Part shown: positions 24,213-31,733 of the stretch, piece by piece
How positions within the stretch are numbered: position 1 is the stretch's first letter
Layout of the letters: every line of letters begins with the position of its first letter
Origin: JADCCX01 sp031431475
GTDB lineage: Bacteria > Pseudomonadota > Alphaproteobacteria > Rhizobiales > Beijerinckiaceae
Direction: 5' to 3'
Assembly: GCA_031431475.1 (NCBI GenBank)
Contig: JANPDL010000004.1
Coordinates: forward strand, 1-32,248
DNA length: 32,248 nucleotides
Program-made: the position numbers and the translations under genes
Notes under the pieces: generated by a model
Told to the model about the DNA's origin: nothing
What the model saw: only the letters and a program-made list of their open reading frames with translations
Database searches by the model: none

Positions 24213-25069
24213 GCGCAGCCATCGCCAGCCCATTCCAGGAGTTCCGCCGCACCGCCGTGGCGCGCTATCCGCTAGCGGCTCTGGGCGCTGTCCTGCTCAT
24301 CGCCATTGTTGTCGCCGCAATCTTCGCTCCGCTGATGGGTACCATCGATCCGACATCGCTGGCACCATCCAACCGTCTCAAACCGCCGACTGCGCAGAAC
24401 TGGCTGGGCACTGACCAGTTCGGGCGCGATGTCTGGAGCCGTCTGGTCTATGGCGCGCGGGTGTCGCTGATCGTGGGCTCGCTGGTGGCGCTGTTTTCCG
24501 TGGGGCTGGGCCTGATCATTGGCATGGTTGCGGGCTATATCCGCTGGCTGGATGCCATCGTGATGCGTTTCATGGACGGTCTGATGGCCATTCCCGGTAT
24601 CCTGCTCGCCATCGCACTGGTGTCGCTGTCGGGTGCCAGCATCGCGACCGTCATTATCGCCATCACCATTCCGGAAATTCCCCGCGTGGTGCGCCTCGTG
24701 CGCGCTGTGGTGCTGTCCGTGCGCGAGGAACCCTACGTCGAATCGGCCATTTCCATCGGTACGCCACTGGTAAAAATCCTCTACCGCCATGTGCTGCCCA
24801 ACTGCATTCCGCCGCTGATCGTGCAGGCCACCTACATCTGCGCCTCCGCCATGCTGACCGAGGCAATCCTGTCGTTTCTGGGCGCTGGCACGCCGCCGAT
24901 CATCCCGAGCTGGGGCAACATGATCGCGGAAGGGCGCATTTTCTTCCAGATAGCACCGTGGAATATCCTGTGGCCGGGCGTGGGACTGTCGCTGACAATT
25001 CTTGCCGTAAACGTGCTGGGCGACGGCCTGCGCGACCGGCTGGACCCCAAGATTGCGAAGAGGATGTGA
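24209..25069 (+). CDS. ABC transporter permease, DppC-like
   Basis: A 286-residue second permease. It shows LGTDQFGRDVWSRLVYGARV, the DppC/OppC signature after the first helix, then GMVAGYIRWLDAIVMRFMD, an EAA-type loop (REEPYVESAISIGTPLVKIL) and TEAILSFLGAGTPPIIPSWG. The start is TTG at 24209. It overlaps the preceding stop by four bases (TTGA), and GAGGA lies 7 bases upstream, so it is translationally coupled to the first permease. No upstream ATG in frame is available. Confidence 0.93.
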   Translation: MSAAIASPFQEFRRTAVARYPLAALGAVLLIAIVVAAIFAPLMGTIDPTSLAPSNRLKPPTAQNWLGTDQFGRDVWSRLVYGARVSLIVGSLVALFSVGLGLIIGMVAGYIRWLDAIVMRFMDGLMAIPGILLAIALVSLSGASIATVIIAITIPEIPRVVRLVRAVVLSVREEPYVESAISIGTPLVKILYRHVLPNCIPPLIVQATYICASAMLTEAILSFLGAGTPPIIPSWGNMIAEGRIFFQIAPWNILWPGVGLSLTILAVNVLGDGLRDRLDPKIAKRM

Positions 25070-25089
25070 TTGTTGTGGAAGCCAAGCCA

Positions 25090-26706
25090 ATGACCCAGCC
25101 CGTTCTCGCCATCGACAATCTCACTGTATCCCTTCCTTCGGGCAGCGACCGGCAGAACGCTGTCACCAATCTCTCGCTCACTGTGAACCCGGGCGAGATC
25201 GTCTGTGTCGTGGGCGAATCCGGGTCTGGCAAATCCGTGACAGCGCAGGCCGTGATGGGCCTGTTGCCAAAGCGCCAGCTGACGGTCACCAGCGGGCGCA
25301 TCCTGCTGCAGGACGAGGACACTGTGGCGGCGACGCCGGACCGGTTGCGGGCATTGCGCGGCACCAAGATGTCGATGATCTTCCAGGAGCCGATGACCGC
25401 GCTGAATCCTGTGATGAAAGTCGGCGACCAGATCGCCGAAGTGCTCGATATCCACACAAATCTTTCCTCCAGCCAGCAACTGGAGAAGGTGGTGGAAATG
25501 ATGGAGGCCGTGCGCCTGCCGGATGTGCGCCAGCTTGTGAATTCCTATCCCCATCAGCTGTCCGGCGGCCAGCGCCAGCGCGTGATGATCGCCCAGGCGC
25601 TGATCCTCGATCCATCGCTGCTGATCGCGGATGAGCCGACGACGGCACTGGACGTGACGACGCAGGCGCAGATCCTGAAGCTGATTCGCGAGATGCAAGA
25701 GCGCAAGGGCACCGGCGTGCTGTTCATCACCCACGATTTCGGCGTGGTCGCCGATATCGCGGACCGCGTGGCCGTGATGCAGCATGGCAAGCTGGTGGAG
25801 ACTGGCACCGCAAAAGAAGTACTCACCAACCCGCAGGAGCCCTACACGAAAATGCTCATGGCTTCCGTGCCGACGATGACGCCTCCCAAGCGCATTGCCA
25901 AAACTGGCGAACTCGCGCTCTCCACCAAATCGCTGATGAAGACCTTCGGCGCGACGAGCTTCTTCCGGCCCAATGCCCGCGTGGTGAAAGCGGCCAACGA
26001 CGTGAACATCACGGTGCGCCGGGGCGAAACACTGGGCATCGTGGGCGAGTCAGGATCAGGCAAATCCACCGTGGCGCGGTGCGTCGCGCGGCTGATCGAT
26101 CCGACATCAGGCGAGATCAAGATCGGCGATCTCGATGTGGCGACCATGCCGGAGCGACTGCTGCGCCCGCACCGCAAGGAAATCCAGATCGTCTTTCAGG
26201 ACCCCTACCGCTCGCTCAATCCGCGCCGCACCGTGGGGGCCTCAATCATCGAGGGACCGGTGAACTATGGCCTTGGCCATGCTGACGCCATGCAGCGGGC
26301 GCGTGGCCTGATGACGCTCGTCGGCCTCTCGCCGGATGCGCTGGATCGATACCCTCACCAGTTCTCGGGTGGCCAGCGCCAGCGCATCGCCATTGCCCGT
26401 GCGCTCGCTATGGAGCCCAAGGTGCTGATCGCGGATGAAGCGGTGTCGGCGCTGGATGTCTCGGTGCAGGCGCAGGTTCTGAAGCTGCTGGATGACGTGC
26501 GCATCAAGTTCGATCTCGCCGTGCTGTTCATCACGCATGATTTGCGCGTGGCAGCGCAAATCTGTGACCGTATCGCCGTGATGCAGAAGGGCATCGTGGT
26601 GGAACAGGGCAGCACGGTGGAAATCTTCGCCAATCCGCAGCATCCCTATACGAAGGCCCTGTTCGATGCCGCGCCGGGCAAGGGGTTTGCGTTCGGAGGG
26701 CAGTGA
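25090..26706 (+). CDS. ABC transporter double ATPase (DppD-DppF type)
   Basis: A 538-residue protein holding both ATPase domains of the importer in one chain. The first domain has Walker A GESGSGKSVTA, signature LSGGQRQRVMIAQ and Walker B LLIADEPTTALD. The second repeats GESGSGKSTVA, FSGGQRQRIAIAR and VLIADEAVSALD. The oligopeptide tail NPQEPYTKML/NPQHPYTKAL follows each domain. In the second Walker B the usual EP is EA, a small change seen in active family members. ATG 25090 with GGAAG 8 bases before is preferred; in-frame GTG codons at 25066 and 25075 are alternatives, the first overlapping the permease stop. Confidence 0.93.
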   Translation: MTQPVLAIDNLTVSLPSGSDRQNAVTNLSLTVNPGEIVCVVGESGSGKSVTAQAVMGLLPKRQLTVTSGRILLQDEDTVAATPDRLRALRGTKMSMIFQEPMTALNPVMKVGDQIAEVLDIHTNLSSSQQLEKVVEMMEAVRLPDVRQLVNSYPHQLSGGQRQRVMIAQALILDPSLLIADEPTTALDVTTQAQILKLIREMQERKGTGVLFITHDFGVVADIADRVAVMQHGKLVETGTAKEVLTNPQEPYTKMLMASVPTMTPPKRIAKTGELALSTKSLMKTFGATSFFRPNARVVKAANDVNITVRRGETLGIVGESGSGKSTVARCVARLIDPTSGEIKIGDLDVATMPERLLRPHRKEIQIVFQDPYRSLNPRRTVGASIIEGPVNYGLGHADAMQRARGLMTLVGLSPDALDRYPHQFSGGQRQRIAIARALAMEPKVLIADEAVSALDVSVQAQVLKLLDDVRIKFDLAVLFITHDLRVAAQICDRIAVMQKGIVVEQGSTVEIFANPQHPYTKALFDAAPGKGFAFGGQ

Positions 26707-26725
26707 ACCGCCCTTGATCTTCTCC

Positions 26726-27907
26726 TTACCGCACCAGTGCGCGCATGGCGCCTTCGAGCCCGTCCAGCGTCAGCGGGAACATCTGCCCCGCCATCAGCTT
26801 CTTCAGCATCACCAGCGAATGCGTATAGCCCCAGTGCTGCTCCGGAACCGGGTTCAGCCACACCGCGCGCGAAAAGTGATCTGTGATCCGTGTCATCCAG
26901 GCCTCGCCGGATTCCGCGTTCCAGTGCTCCACCGAGCCGCCGGGATGGCTGATTTCGTAGGGGCTCATCGAGGCATCGCCGACGAAGATCACGCGGTAAT
27001 CGCTCCCGTAGGTGCGGATGACGTCCTGTGTTGATATGACCGCCTCGTGCCGCCTGCGGTTTTCCTTCCACACCCGCTCGTAGGGGCAATTGTGGAAGTA
27101 GAAATAATCCATGTGCTTGAACTCGGATTTCGCCGCCGAGAACAGCTCTTCCACCTGCCCGATGTGCCAGTCCATCGATCCGCCGATGTCGAAGAACAGC
27201 AGCACTTTGATGGCGTTGCGGCGTTCCGCACGCATCTGGATATCGAGATAGCCCCGGTGCGCCGTGCCTTTGATGGTGCTGTCGAGATCCAGTTCGTCCA
27301 GCGCGCCCGACCGCGCGAACTTGCGCAGGCGGCGCAGCGCGAGCTTGATGTTGCGGGTGCCAAGCTCCACGCCGTCGTCGAGATCGCGGAACTCGCGCTT
27401 GTCCCACACTTTTACCGCGCGGAAATTGCGGTTGCCTTCTTGCCCAATGCGAATGCCCTCGGGGTTGTAGCCATACGCTCCAAAGGGCGAGGTGCCCGCC
27501 GTGCCGATCCACTTGCTGCCGCCCTGATGGCGGGCTTTCTGCTCAGCCAGCCGCTGTTTCAGCGTCTCCCACAGCTTGTCCCAGCCCAGAGCCTCGATCT
27601 GCGCGCGCTCCTCCGGCGAAAGGTGCTTCTCGGCCAGCTTGCGCAGCCATTCCTCCGGCAGTTCGGCGGCGGCAACGCCTTCGGGACCCGCGCTTTCGCC
27701 AAGGCCCTTGAAGACGGTCGAGAACACCCGGTCGAACTTGTCGAGGTTGCGCTCGTCCTTCACCAAGGCAGACCGGGAGAGATAATAGAACTGCTCCACC
27801 GATTGCTCCGCCAGATCACGCTTCATCGCCTCCATCAGGGTGAGATATTCCCGGAGGGTGACCGGGATTTTGGCGTCGCGCAGCTGCGTGAAGAAGTTCA
27901 GGAGCAT
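26726..27907 (-). CDS. VWA domain protein, CoxE-like
   Basis: A 393-residue cytoplasmic protein of the CoxE/COG3825 group. The N-terminus LLNFFTQLRDAKIPVTLREY is characteristic. The C-terminal half holds a von Willebrand A domain whose metal site reads LLFFDIGGSMD (DxGxS), with IFVGDASMSPYEIS further on. Such proteins usually act with a MoxR-type AAA ATPase to mature or insert metal centres, as CoxD/CoxE do for CO dehydrogenase. No MoxR gene lies within the window, so its partner must be elsewhere. It converges on the ABC operon with a 19-base gap. Confidence 0.85.
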   Translation of the reverse strand: MLLNFFTQLRDAKIPVTLREYLTLMEAMKRDLAEQSVEQFYYLSRSALVKDERNLDKFDRVFSTVFKGLGESAGPEGVAAAELPEEWLRKLAEKHLSPEERAQIEALGWDKLWETLKQRLAEQKARHQGGSKWIGTAGTSPFGAYGYNPEGIRIGQEGNRNFRAVKVWDKREFRDLDDGVELGTRNIKLALRRLRKFARSGALDELDLDSTIKGTAHRGYLDIQMRAERRNAIKVLLFFDIGGSMDWHIGQVEELFSAAKSEFKHMDYFYFHNCPYERVWKENRRRHEAVISTQDVIRTYGSDYRVIFVGDASMSPYEISHPGGSVEHWNAESGEAWMTRITDHFSRAVWLNPVPEQHWGYTHSLVMLKKLMAGQMFPLTLDGLEGAMRALVR

Positions 27908-27934
27908 GAATGTTCGAACTCAATCAATGAGGGG

Positions 27935-28204
27935 TTAGCGAAACAGATCGGCGTGCGAACCAGTCGCGGCAAGCTCCAGGAATTCGGGTCCCACATCATA
28001 GATCAGCAACCAGTCCGGCTCGATATGGCATTCCCAGAACCCCATGTATTCGCCGCTCAGCCTGTGCGGACGGCAGCGCGCGGGGAGTGGCTGGTCTGCG
28101 ATCAGAAGCCCAAGAATCCGTGCGAGCTTTTGCGGATTGAGCCCGCGTTTCAGCATACGCTCGTAATCCCGCCTGAAGCGATTGGACTGGATGACCTGCT
28201 TCAT
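27935..28204 (-). CDS. YafQ-type mRNA interferase toxin
   Basis: An 89-residue RelE-superfamily toxin of the YafQ subgroup, which cuts mRNA on the ribosome. The sequence starts KQVIQSNRFRRDYERMLKRG and has LSGEYMGFWECHIEPDWLLI, then YDVGPEFLELAATGSHADLF. These match the strands with catalytic His and Asp and the C-terminal SHSDLF-like motif. Of the family's TGSHSDLF ending it keeps the His and Phe. It follows the antitoxin gene by 10 bases on the same strand and is surely the second cistron. Confidence 0.9.
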   Translation of the reverse strand: MKQVIQSNRFRRDYERMLKRGLNPQKLARILGLLIADQPLPARCRPHRLSGEYMGFWECHIEPDWLLIYDVGPEFLELAATGSHADLFR

Positions 28205-28214
28205 GGCCGCGGAA

Positions 28215-28484
28215 TCAGCTGTCGAGATCAGCCATCAGATCCGCAACGCTTCCAAACTTTTTCGCGCTTTTGCGATAGGCCGGATCTTTCAGTTCGCGCA
28301 TCGCCGCCACGGTATCCTCGTTTGGGACCTTGAGTTCAAGCGGAATGCCGCGATGCCTCACGACCTGTGTGTAAAAAAGTGTGATCGCCGTAGTTGCGTT
28401 GATACCGAGGGACGCAAGGATGGCGTCAGCCTTCTCCTTGAGCTCCGGTTCCATACGGGCCTGGACTGTGACGCTTTTTGACAT
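28215..28484 (-). CDS. RelB/DinJ family antitoxin
   Basis: An 89-residue antitoxin. SKSVTVQARMEPELKEKADA is the ribbon-helix-helix DNA-binding start, followed by ILASLGINATTAITLFYTQV and RGIPLELKVPN, as in DinJ. The acidic C-terminal tail (VADLMADLDS) would wrap the toxin. It is first in the pair, which is the normal order. The complex is expected to repress its own promoter through the palindrome just upstream. Confidence 0.9.
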   Translation of the reverse strand: MSKSVTVQARMEPELKEKADAILASLGINATTAITLFYTQVVRHRGIPLELKVPNEDTVAAMRELKDPAYRKSAKKFGSVADLMADLDS

Positions 28485-28515
28485 GGCCTACTCTCGCAGT
28501 TCGATGATTATGAGG

Positions 28516-28548
28516 ATACAAATGTATTTCAATTGCACTACATGTCAA
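28516..28548 (-). promoter_or_regulatory. promoter and overlapping operator of the toxin-antitoxin pair
   Basis: On the minus strand TTGACA (28548-28543) is followed after 16 bases by TACATT (28526-28521). A palindrome, ATACA-AA-TGTAT on the plus strand (28516-28527), covers the -10 hexamer. This is the expected place for autorepression by the antitoxin-toxin complex. Confidence 0.55.
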
Positions 28549-28578
28549 GGTTAGCCCAGCGCCTGCATTTGGGGCTCG

Positions 28579-29058
28579 TTACCCCGCCACCTCATCCCAA
28601 CTCCCATTCCACGCCTTCCCGAACCCGCCGTTCAGAAACACCTTCTCCGGCGCAATCCGCCAGAACCAGAACCCCGGCAATTGCACATAGAGCGCAGCCT
28701 TCGGGTTCTGCGCAATGTAAAGTGGACGGATTCGGTCATACTCCGCCTCGCCCGGTCCGGCCGCCATGGCCAACCCCGTCAGTGTCAACCGTGGATGGGC
28801 CAGAGGATCGCCCTTGCCGATGCTGGAGATCAGCAGCGAGACGCGCGGGTTCGCTTCCAGATGGCCAGTGTGACTGGAGAGATGCGAGGTGATGATCAGG
28901 GGACTAAGGTCCTTGTCCCGCGCCAGCGCCACCAGCGAGGTGAACGGCGCGCCTGCCGCGTCGAGCGTCCCCAGAGTCGCATGCGTCGCGCCATTGATCA
29001 GGTCATGGATTATTCCAGCGTGGTCGAAAACGGGCATAGGCGGTTCGGCTGTCTTCAT
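28579..29058 (-). CDS. pyridoxamine-5'-phosphate-oxidase-like split-barrel protein (HugZ-like)
   Basis: A 159-residue protein with the FMN- or heme-binding split-barrel fold. It reads ATHATLGTLDAAGAPFTSLV, then PLIITSHLSSHTGHLEANPR and VSLLISSIGKGDPLAHPRLT. It ends with LPGFWFWRIAPEKVFLNGGF. These match the N-terminal domain of HugZ/HutZ heme-utilisation proteins. The C-terminal DUF2470 domain of full-length HugZ (about 250 residues) is missing, so the heme role is open. An AAGG site lies about 10 bases before the ATG. It is divergent from the tRNA-Cys gene. Confidence 0.78.
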   Translation of the reverse strand: MKTAEPPMPVFDHAGIIHDLINGATHATLGTLDAAGAPFTSLVALARDKDLSPLIITSHLSSHTGHLEANPRVSLLISSIGKGDPLAHPRLTLTGLAMAAGPGEAEYDRIRPLYIAQNPKAALYVQLPGFWFWRIAPEKVFLNGGFGKAWNGSWDEVAG

Positions 29059-29087
29059 GCTGGATTAACCTTGCTGGTGGTGTGCAC

Positions 29088-29116
29088 TTCACGCATCCGT
29101 GATCGGCATCTATAAT
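29088..29116 (+). promoter_or_regulatory. promoter of the tRNA-Cys gene
   Basis: TTCACG (29088-29093), 17 bases, then a perfect TATAAT (29111-29116). The mature tRNA starts 10 bases after the -10, so the transcript probably begins only two or three bases before the tRNA. This supports the tRNA gene being expressed despite its odd sequence. Confidence 0.7.
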
Positions 29117-29125
29117 GTTTGTGAT

Positions 29126-29203
29126 GGCCCGGTGGGGGAGCGGCGACCCCGTTGCACCGCAAGTGCACCGCATCCCTGGTTCAAGTCCAGGGCTGGGCCT
29201 CCA
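29126..29203 (+). tRNA. tRNA-Cys(GCA), structurally unusual, CCA encoded
   Basis: The acceptor strands GGCCCGG and CTGGGCC pair (one G-T), followed by T73 and an encoded CCA; U73 is the cysteine discriminator. The D-stem is GGGG/CCCC with GG in the loop. The anticodon loop is CCGCAAG, anticodon GCA. Three oddities stand out: C instead of the near-universal U at position 33; a T-C mismatch at the top of the anticodon stem (27-43); and one extra base, so the T-stem is six pairs (CCCTGG/CCAGGG) below a normal TTCAAGT loop. Alternatively the acceptor is eight pairs with U8. Acceptor plus T-arm therefore total 13 pairs instead of 12. Other cysteine tRNA genes are not in the window. Confidence 0.8.
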
Positions 29204-29251
29204 CAATCTTTTCAATGACTTGGCGGATCAGGTGTCTGGCGCAACGCGCGG

Positions 29252-29284
29252 CGTGAGACTTTCTGGAAGTCTCACGTGAGACTT
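29252..29284. terminator. alternative hairpins and 18-bp palindrome between tRNA-Cys and the small-gene operon
   Basis: CGTGAGACTT (29252-29261) pairs with AAGTCTCACG (29267-29276) across a TCTGG loop. The second arm also pairs with the next copy of GTGAGACTT, forming the perfect palindrome AAGTCTCACGTGAGACTT (29267-29284). It may terminate the tRNA transcript from the left (a TTTT follows) and the operon from the right, whose last stop codon (29272-29274) lies inside it. It could instead be a protein-binding site of the integrated element. Confidence 0.5.
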
Positions 29285-29568
29285 TTATCGGTCGGAAGTT
29301 CTGGTTTTGTTGCTATGATTTCAGAGAAAAATGCGCACAAGTCTTGCCGCGCGTCGTCTTCAAACCGGCCTTCAACGTGTTTGCGAGTGGTCATGCTTGG
29401 CCTGTTTTTGTTCAATGCGTATCGGTGAATGAATGGCATTTCAGGCCAGTCATTGACTTTGAAATAGGTGCACTCAGCCCCGTATTTGGAAATTTCCAGA
29501 TAGCGGCAACCCTTGCAGGGAGCCCTGTATTTCAGGGGCCAGTTTCGAATGTCTGCAATATCTCTCAT
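29272..29568 (-). CDS. hypothetical protein with CxxC...C cluster (coupled small gene 3)
   Basis: A 98-residue protein that I do not recognise. Near the N-terminus it has YRAPCKGCRYLEISKYGAEC, a cysteine cluster that could hold zinc, followed by TYFKVNDWPEMPFIHRY. It is the last of three tiny genes behind the integrase. Its ATG overlaps the previous stop in an ATGA, so it is translationally coupled. Its stop codon lies inside the palindrome at 29267-29284. Confidence 0.6.
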   Translation of the reverse strand: MRDIADIRNWPLKYRAPCKGCRYLEISKYGAECTYFKVNDWPEMPFIHRYALNKNRPSMTTRKHVEGRFEDDARQDLCAFFSEIIATKPELPTDKSLT

Positions 29569-29858
29569 AGCTTTTCCTCTCGCGCACCTTCAAACAATGC
29601 TTTTGACTGTGGCCATTGTGGCCCGCCATTGTGAGGTTCGCCGTAGAACGCAATAACGCGGAGATCGGACAATCTGACCACCTGAAACCACTCTGCCTGC
29701 CGAGTTTTATAACGCTCAAGCTGCGTATATTTCACAAGTTGCTGACCCTTCAACACAGCATGCTCTTCTGTGTGGAACAGCCCATAATAATCGTTCATGC
29801 CGCCTGAGGCATAGTAGTCGCTACCGGCAAATAGCAGATGCGCGGTTTCCGTTTTCAT
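29565..29858 (-). CDS. hypothetical protein (coupled small gene 2)
   Basis: A 97-residue protein of unknown function with many tyrosines and tryptophans: LLFAGSDYYASGGMNDYYGL, HAVLKGQQLVKYTQLERYK, and AEWFQVVRLSDLRVIAFYGE. The look is of a small single-domain phage or mobile-element protein. Both its start and its stop overlap neighbouring genes by four bases (ATGA). No signal peptide or membrane segment. Confidence 0.6.
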   Translation of the reverse strand: MKTETAHLLFAGSDYYASGGMNDYYGLFHTEEHAVLKGQQLVKYTQLERYKTRQAEWFQVVRLSDLRVIAFYGEPHNGGPQWPQSKALFEGAREEKL

Positions 29859-30079
29859 AGCGACTCTCGTTTACCGATCCATTCCAGCAGCTCTCGCAGC
29901 GATGTCATATCGTTTCGTAGTTTTTGCAGGCGATGCTTGACCTCATGCGGCATATCGAAATGGTCTGTGAACGCCAGATTGAAACGAGCGTCGAATTCAA
30001 TCAGCACGCTGCTCATATGTGCGGCACCTTCGACAGGACGCATGGGTTGAATTGGCACAGCACGGCGTCGGTTTCTCAT
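29855..30079 (-). CDS. hypothetical protein (coupled small gene 1)
   Basis: A 74-residue protein not recognised. A basic N-terminus (RNRRRAVPIQPMRPVEG) is followed by a charged helical part (HEVKHRLQKLRNDMTSLREL). It starts at the ATG at 30079 that overlaps the integrase stop (ATGA), so it is translated with the integrase mRNA; the longer frame to 30106 lies in the integrase end and is not needed. Confidence 0.55.
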   Translation of the reverse strand: MRNRRRAVPIQPMRPVEGAAHMSSVLIEFDARFNLAFTDHFDMPHEVKHRLQKLRNDMTSLRELLEWIGKRESL

Positions 30080-31284
30080 AGCGCGATCTTCTCCCGGTCC
30101 ATCCATCTCTGCAGCAGGTCCATCGCCTCGCGCGACATGCGGCTGTCGATGGCGAGGTAGTGCTTGATCGTGGTCATGATCGAGGCCAGCGAGTGACCCG
30201 TGATCGACTTGATCTGGATGATGCTGGCACCCTCTCTCGCAAGCCAGGTCACGATGGTGTCGCGCAGGTCCTGATCGCGCGCCTTGGCCAGATGGGCGGC
30301 CATGAACGCATCGCCGTTCTGGCGGGCGCTTTCGATGGCGGCGCGCTTGACCTTGCGGAACTGCTTGAAATAGCGCGTGTGCGTCAGCGCCTTGCCCGTG
30401 GTCTCGTCGATGATCACATTGGCCGAGATGATGCGGTGCGGCAGCTGGCGGCGGCGCTCCTTCGCGGCGGTGAGGCGGCGCTCCAGTGCGGCGATCTGCG
30501 GTATCTCGACGATGACGCTGGTCTTGCCCTGCCGGAAGAACATCAGCTCCTGCTCCAGATCGGCCTGCACCATCTTGAGCCTGTCACCCTGCCGCTGGCC
30601 GGAAAAGACGCCGAGATAGATGGCATCGCCGATGAAGGGCAGGCCCATGCTGTCGGCGGTCTGGACCATGTGCAGGATCGCGTCCGTCGTCCAGACGAAG
30701 ACGCGCGGGTCCGGCGAGGGCAGGCCCAGCCTGTGGCAGGGATTGGCGATGTTGAGCCGCCACGCCGATGACAGCCGCGCCCATTTGTAGGCGGCTGACA
30801 GCAGCATCACCATGTGCTTGGCGCTGGTGAGGCCCCGCCGCTTGCGCCATGTCTCGAAAGCCGCCTTGATATCGGCAGGCTCCGCATAGCGGGCCGGACA
30901 CAGCGCCAGTGCGCCGGGCTGGCTCGCGTCCGGCCCGTCATGGATCAGCCAGCGCTGGTGCTGGAGGTTCTTGCGCCTGGTGCTTTCGGCATGGCCCCTG
31001 AAATCATCCGAGTTGATGAAATCCCGCAGCAGGTCCTGCACGGTTTCGCGGGTGACGGCCTTGGCCGCCACCGGCGCGCCCTGCCGTGCGGCCTCGATCT
31101 CGGCATGGCGCTTGATGCCCCAATTGCGGGCTTCTTCCGCCGTGAACCAGCGGCCTTCCGCGCCATGGCGGAGATCCTCGCCCTTGAACCCCAGATGGCG
31201 CTCGCGCGGGCCGGGCACGAAGCGCGGACGGCCCTCGCGCCAGCTGAGGAACGGACCAAGCCTGATCTTGTAGGGTTTGCGCAT
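30076..31284 (-). CDS. tyrosine-type site-specific recombinase (integrase)
   Basis: A 402-residue integrase. The N-terminal part is an arm-binding and core-binding region (SAM-like, about 85-190, with HQRWLIHDGPDA). The catalytic domain shows the first arginine in GVFSGQRQGDRLKM and the second in the HxxR position as QDLRDTIVTWLA. GHSLASIMTTIKHYLA then gives the later histidine and the nucleophile tyrosine. The usual histidine of HxLR is a glutamine here, a variant I have seen in related alphaproteobacterial phage-type integrases. It lies near a tRNA gene, as expected for an element that integrates into tRNA. Its stop overlaps the first of three small genes. Confidence 0.88.
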   Translation of the reverse strand: MRKPYKIRLGPFLSWREGRPRFVPGPRERHLGFKGEDLRHGAEGRWFTAEEARNWGIKRHAEIEAARQGAPVAAKAVTRETVQDLLRDFINSDDFRGHAESTRRKNLQHQRWLIHDGPDASQPGALALCPARYAEPADIKAAFETWRKRRGLTSAKHMVMLLSAAYKWARLSSAWRLNIANPCHRLGLPSPDPRVFVWTTDAILHMVQTADSMGLPFIGDAIYLGVFSGQRQGDRLKMVQADLEQELMFFRQGKTSVIVEIPQIAALERRLTAAKERRRQLPHRIISANVIIDETTGKALTHTRYFKQFRKVKRAAIESARQNGDAFMAAHLAKARDQDLRDTIVTWLAREGASIIQIKSITGHSLASIMTTIKHYLAIDSRMSREAMDLLQRWMDREKIAL

Positions 31285-31346
31285 GATGGCTCCAGGGCAG
31301 TGGAGTGAGGGCAGGGATCATAAAGACGCGCGGCGGCGGCGTCCAG

Positions 31347-31733
31347 TCAGGCCGTGTGCACCACCGGGACCTTGACGCTGTCACCGTCCATTTTCAGGAA
31401 ACAGCTGGCCGCATAGCCGATCTTGTCCATCAAAAACACAAACAGCTTCTCCCGGTCCTGTTCCTCACAATGGTTCTTGACCAAGCCGGAAATCATGTTG
31501 GCCAGCACATTGCAGCCCGCCTCGACGGTTTCGGCGGGCGTCTGGCGCACATCAACGCATTCCGCCATGAGCAGGTGAAACTCCCGTGATGTCTCGATGA
31601 AGCGCGCATTCAGCAGCAGCAGCGGCAAGCCTGCGCGGACCGCCTCCTCCCGTTTTTTTTTCATCTGCTCGTTGAAATTATGCCGCACGGCCTCGCGCGT
31701 CGGCATCAGCCTGTCGTCCATGCCTGCAATCAT
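31347..31733 (-). CDS. hypothetical protein of the integrated element
   Basis: A 128-residue protein, mostly helical, not recognised. The middle reads NFNEQMKKKREEAVRAGLPL and LNARFIETSREFHLLMAECV; the C-terminal part KLFVFLMDKIGYAASCFLKM is hydrophobic. The ATG at 31733 has GGAGAG 5 bases upstream and overlaps the preceding stop (ATGA). It is separated from the integrase gene by about 60 bases. Likely a mobile-element accessory gene. Confidence 0.6.
   Translation of the reverse strand: MIAGMDDRLMPTREAVRHNFNEQMKKKREEAVRAGLPLLLLNARFIETSREFHLLMAECVDVRQTPAETVEAGCNVLANMISGLVKNHCEEQDREKLFVFLMDKIGYAASCFLKMDGDSVKVPVVHTA

Noticed and set aside
29126..29203. Selenocysteine tRNA
   Set aside because: The 13-pair branch recalls tRNA-Sec, but the anticodon is GCA, there is no long variable arm and the D-stem is four pairs; cysteine fits better.
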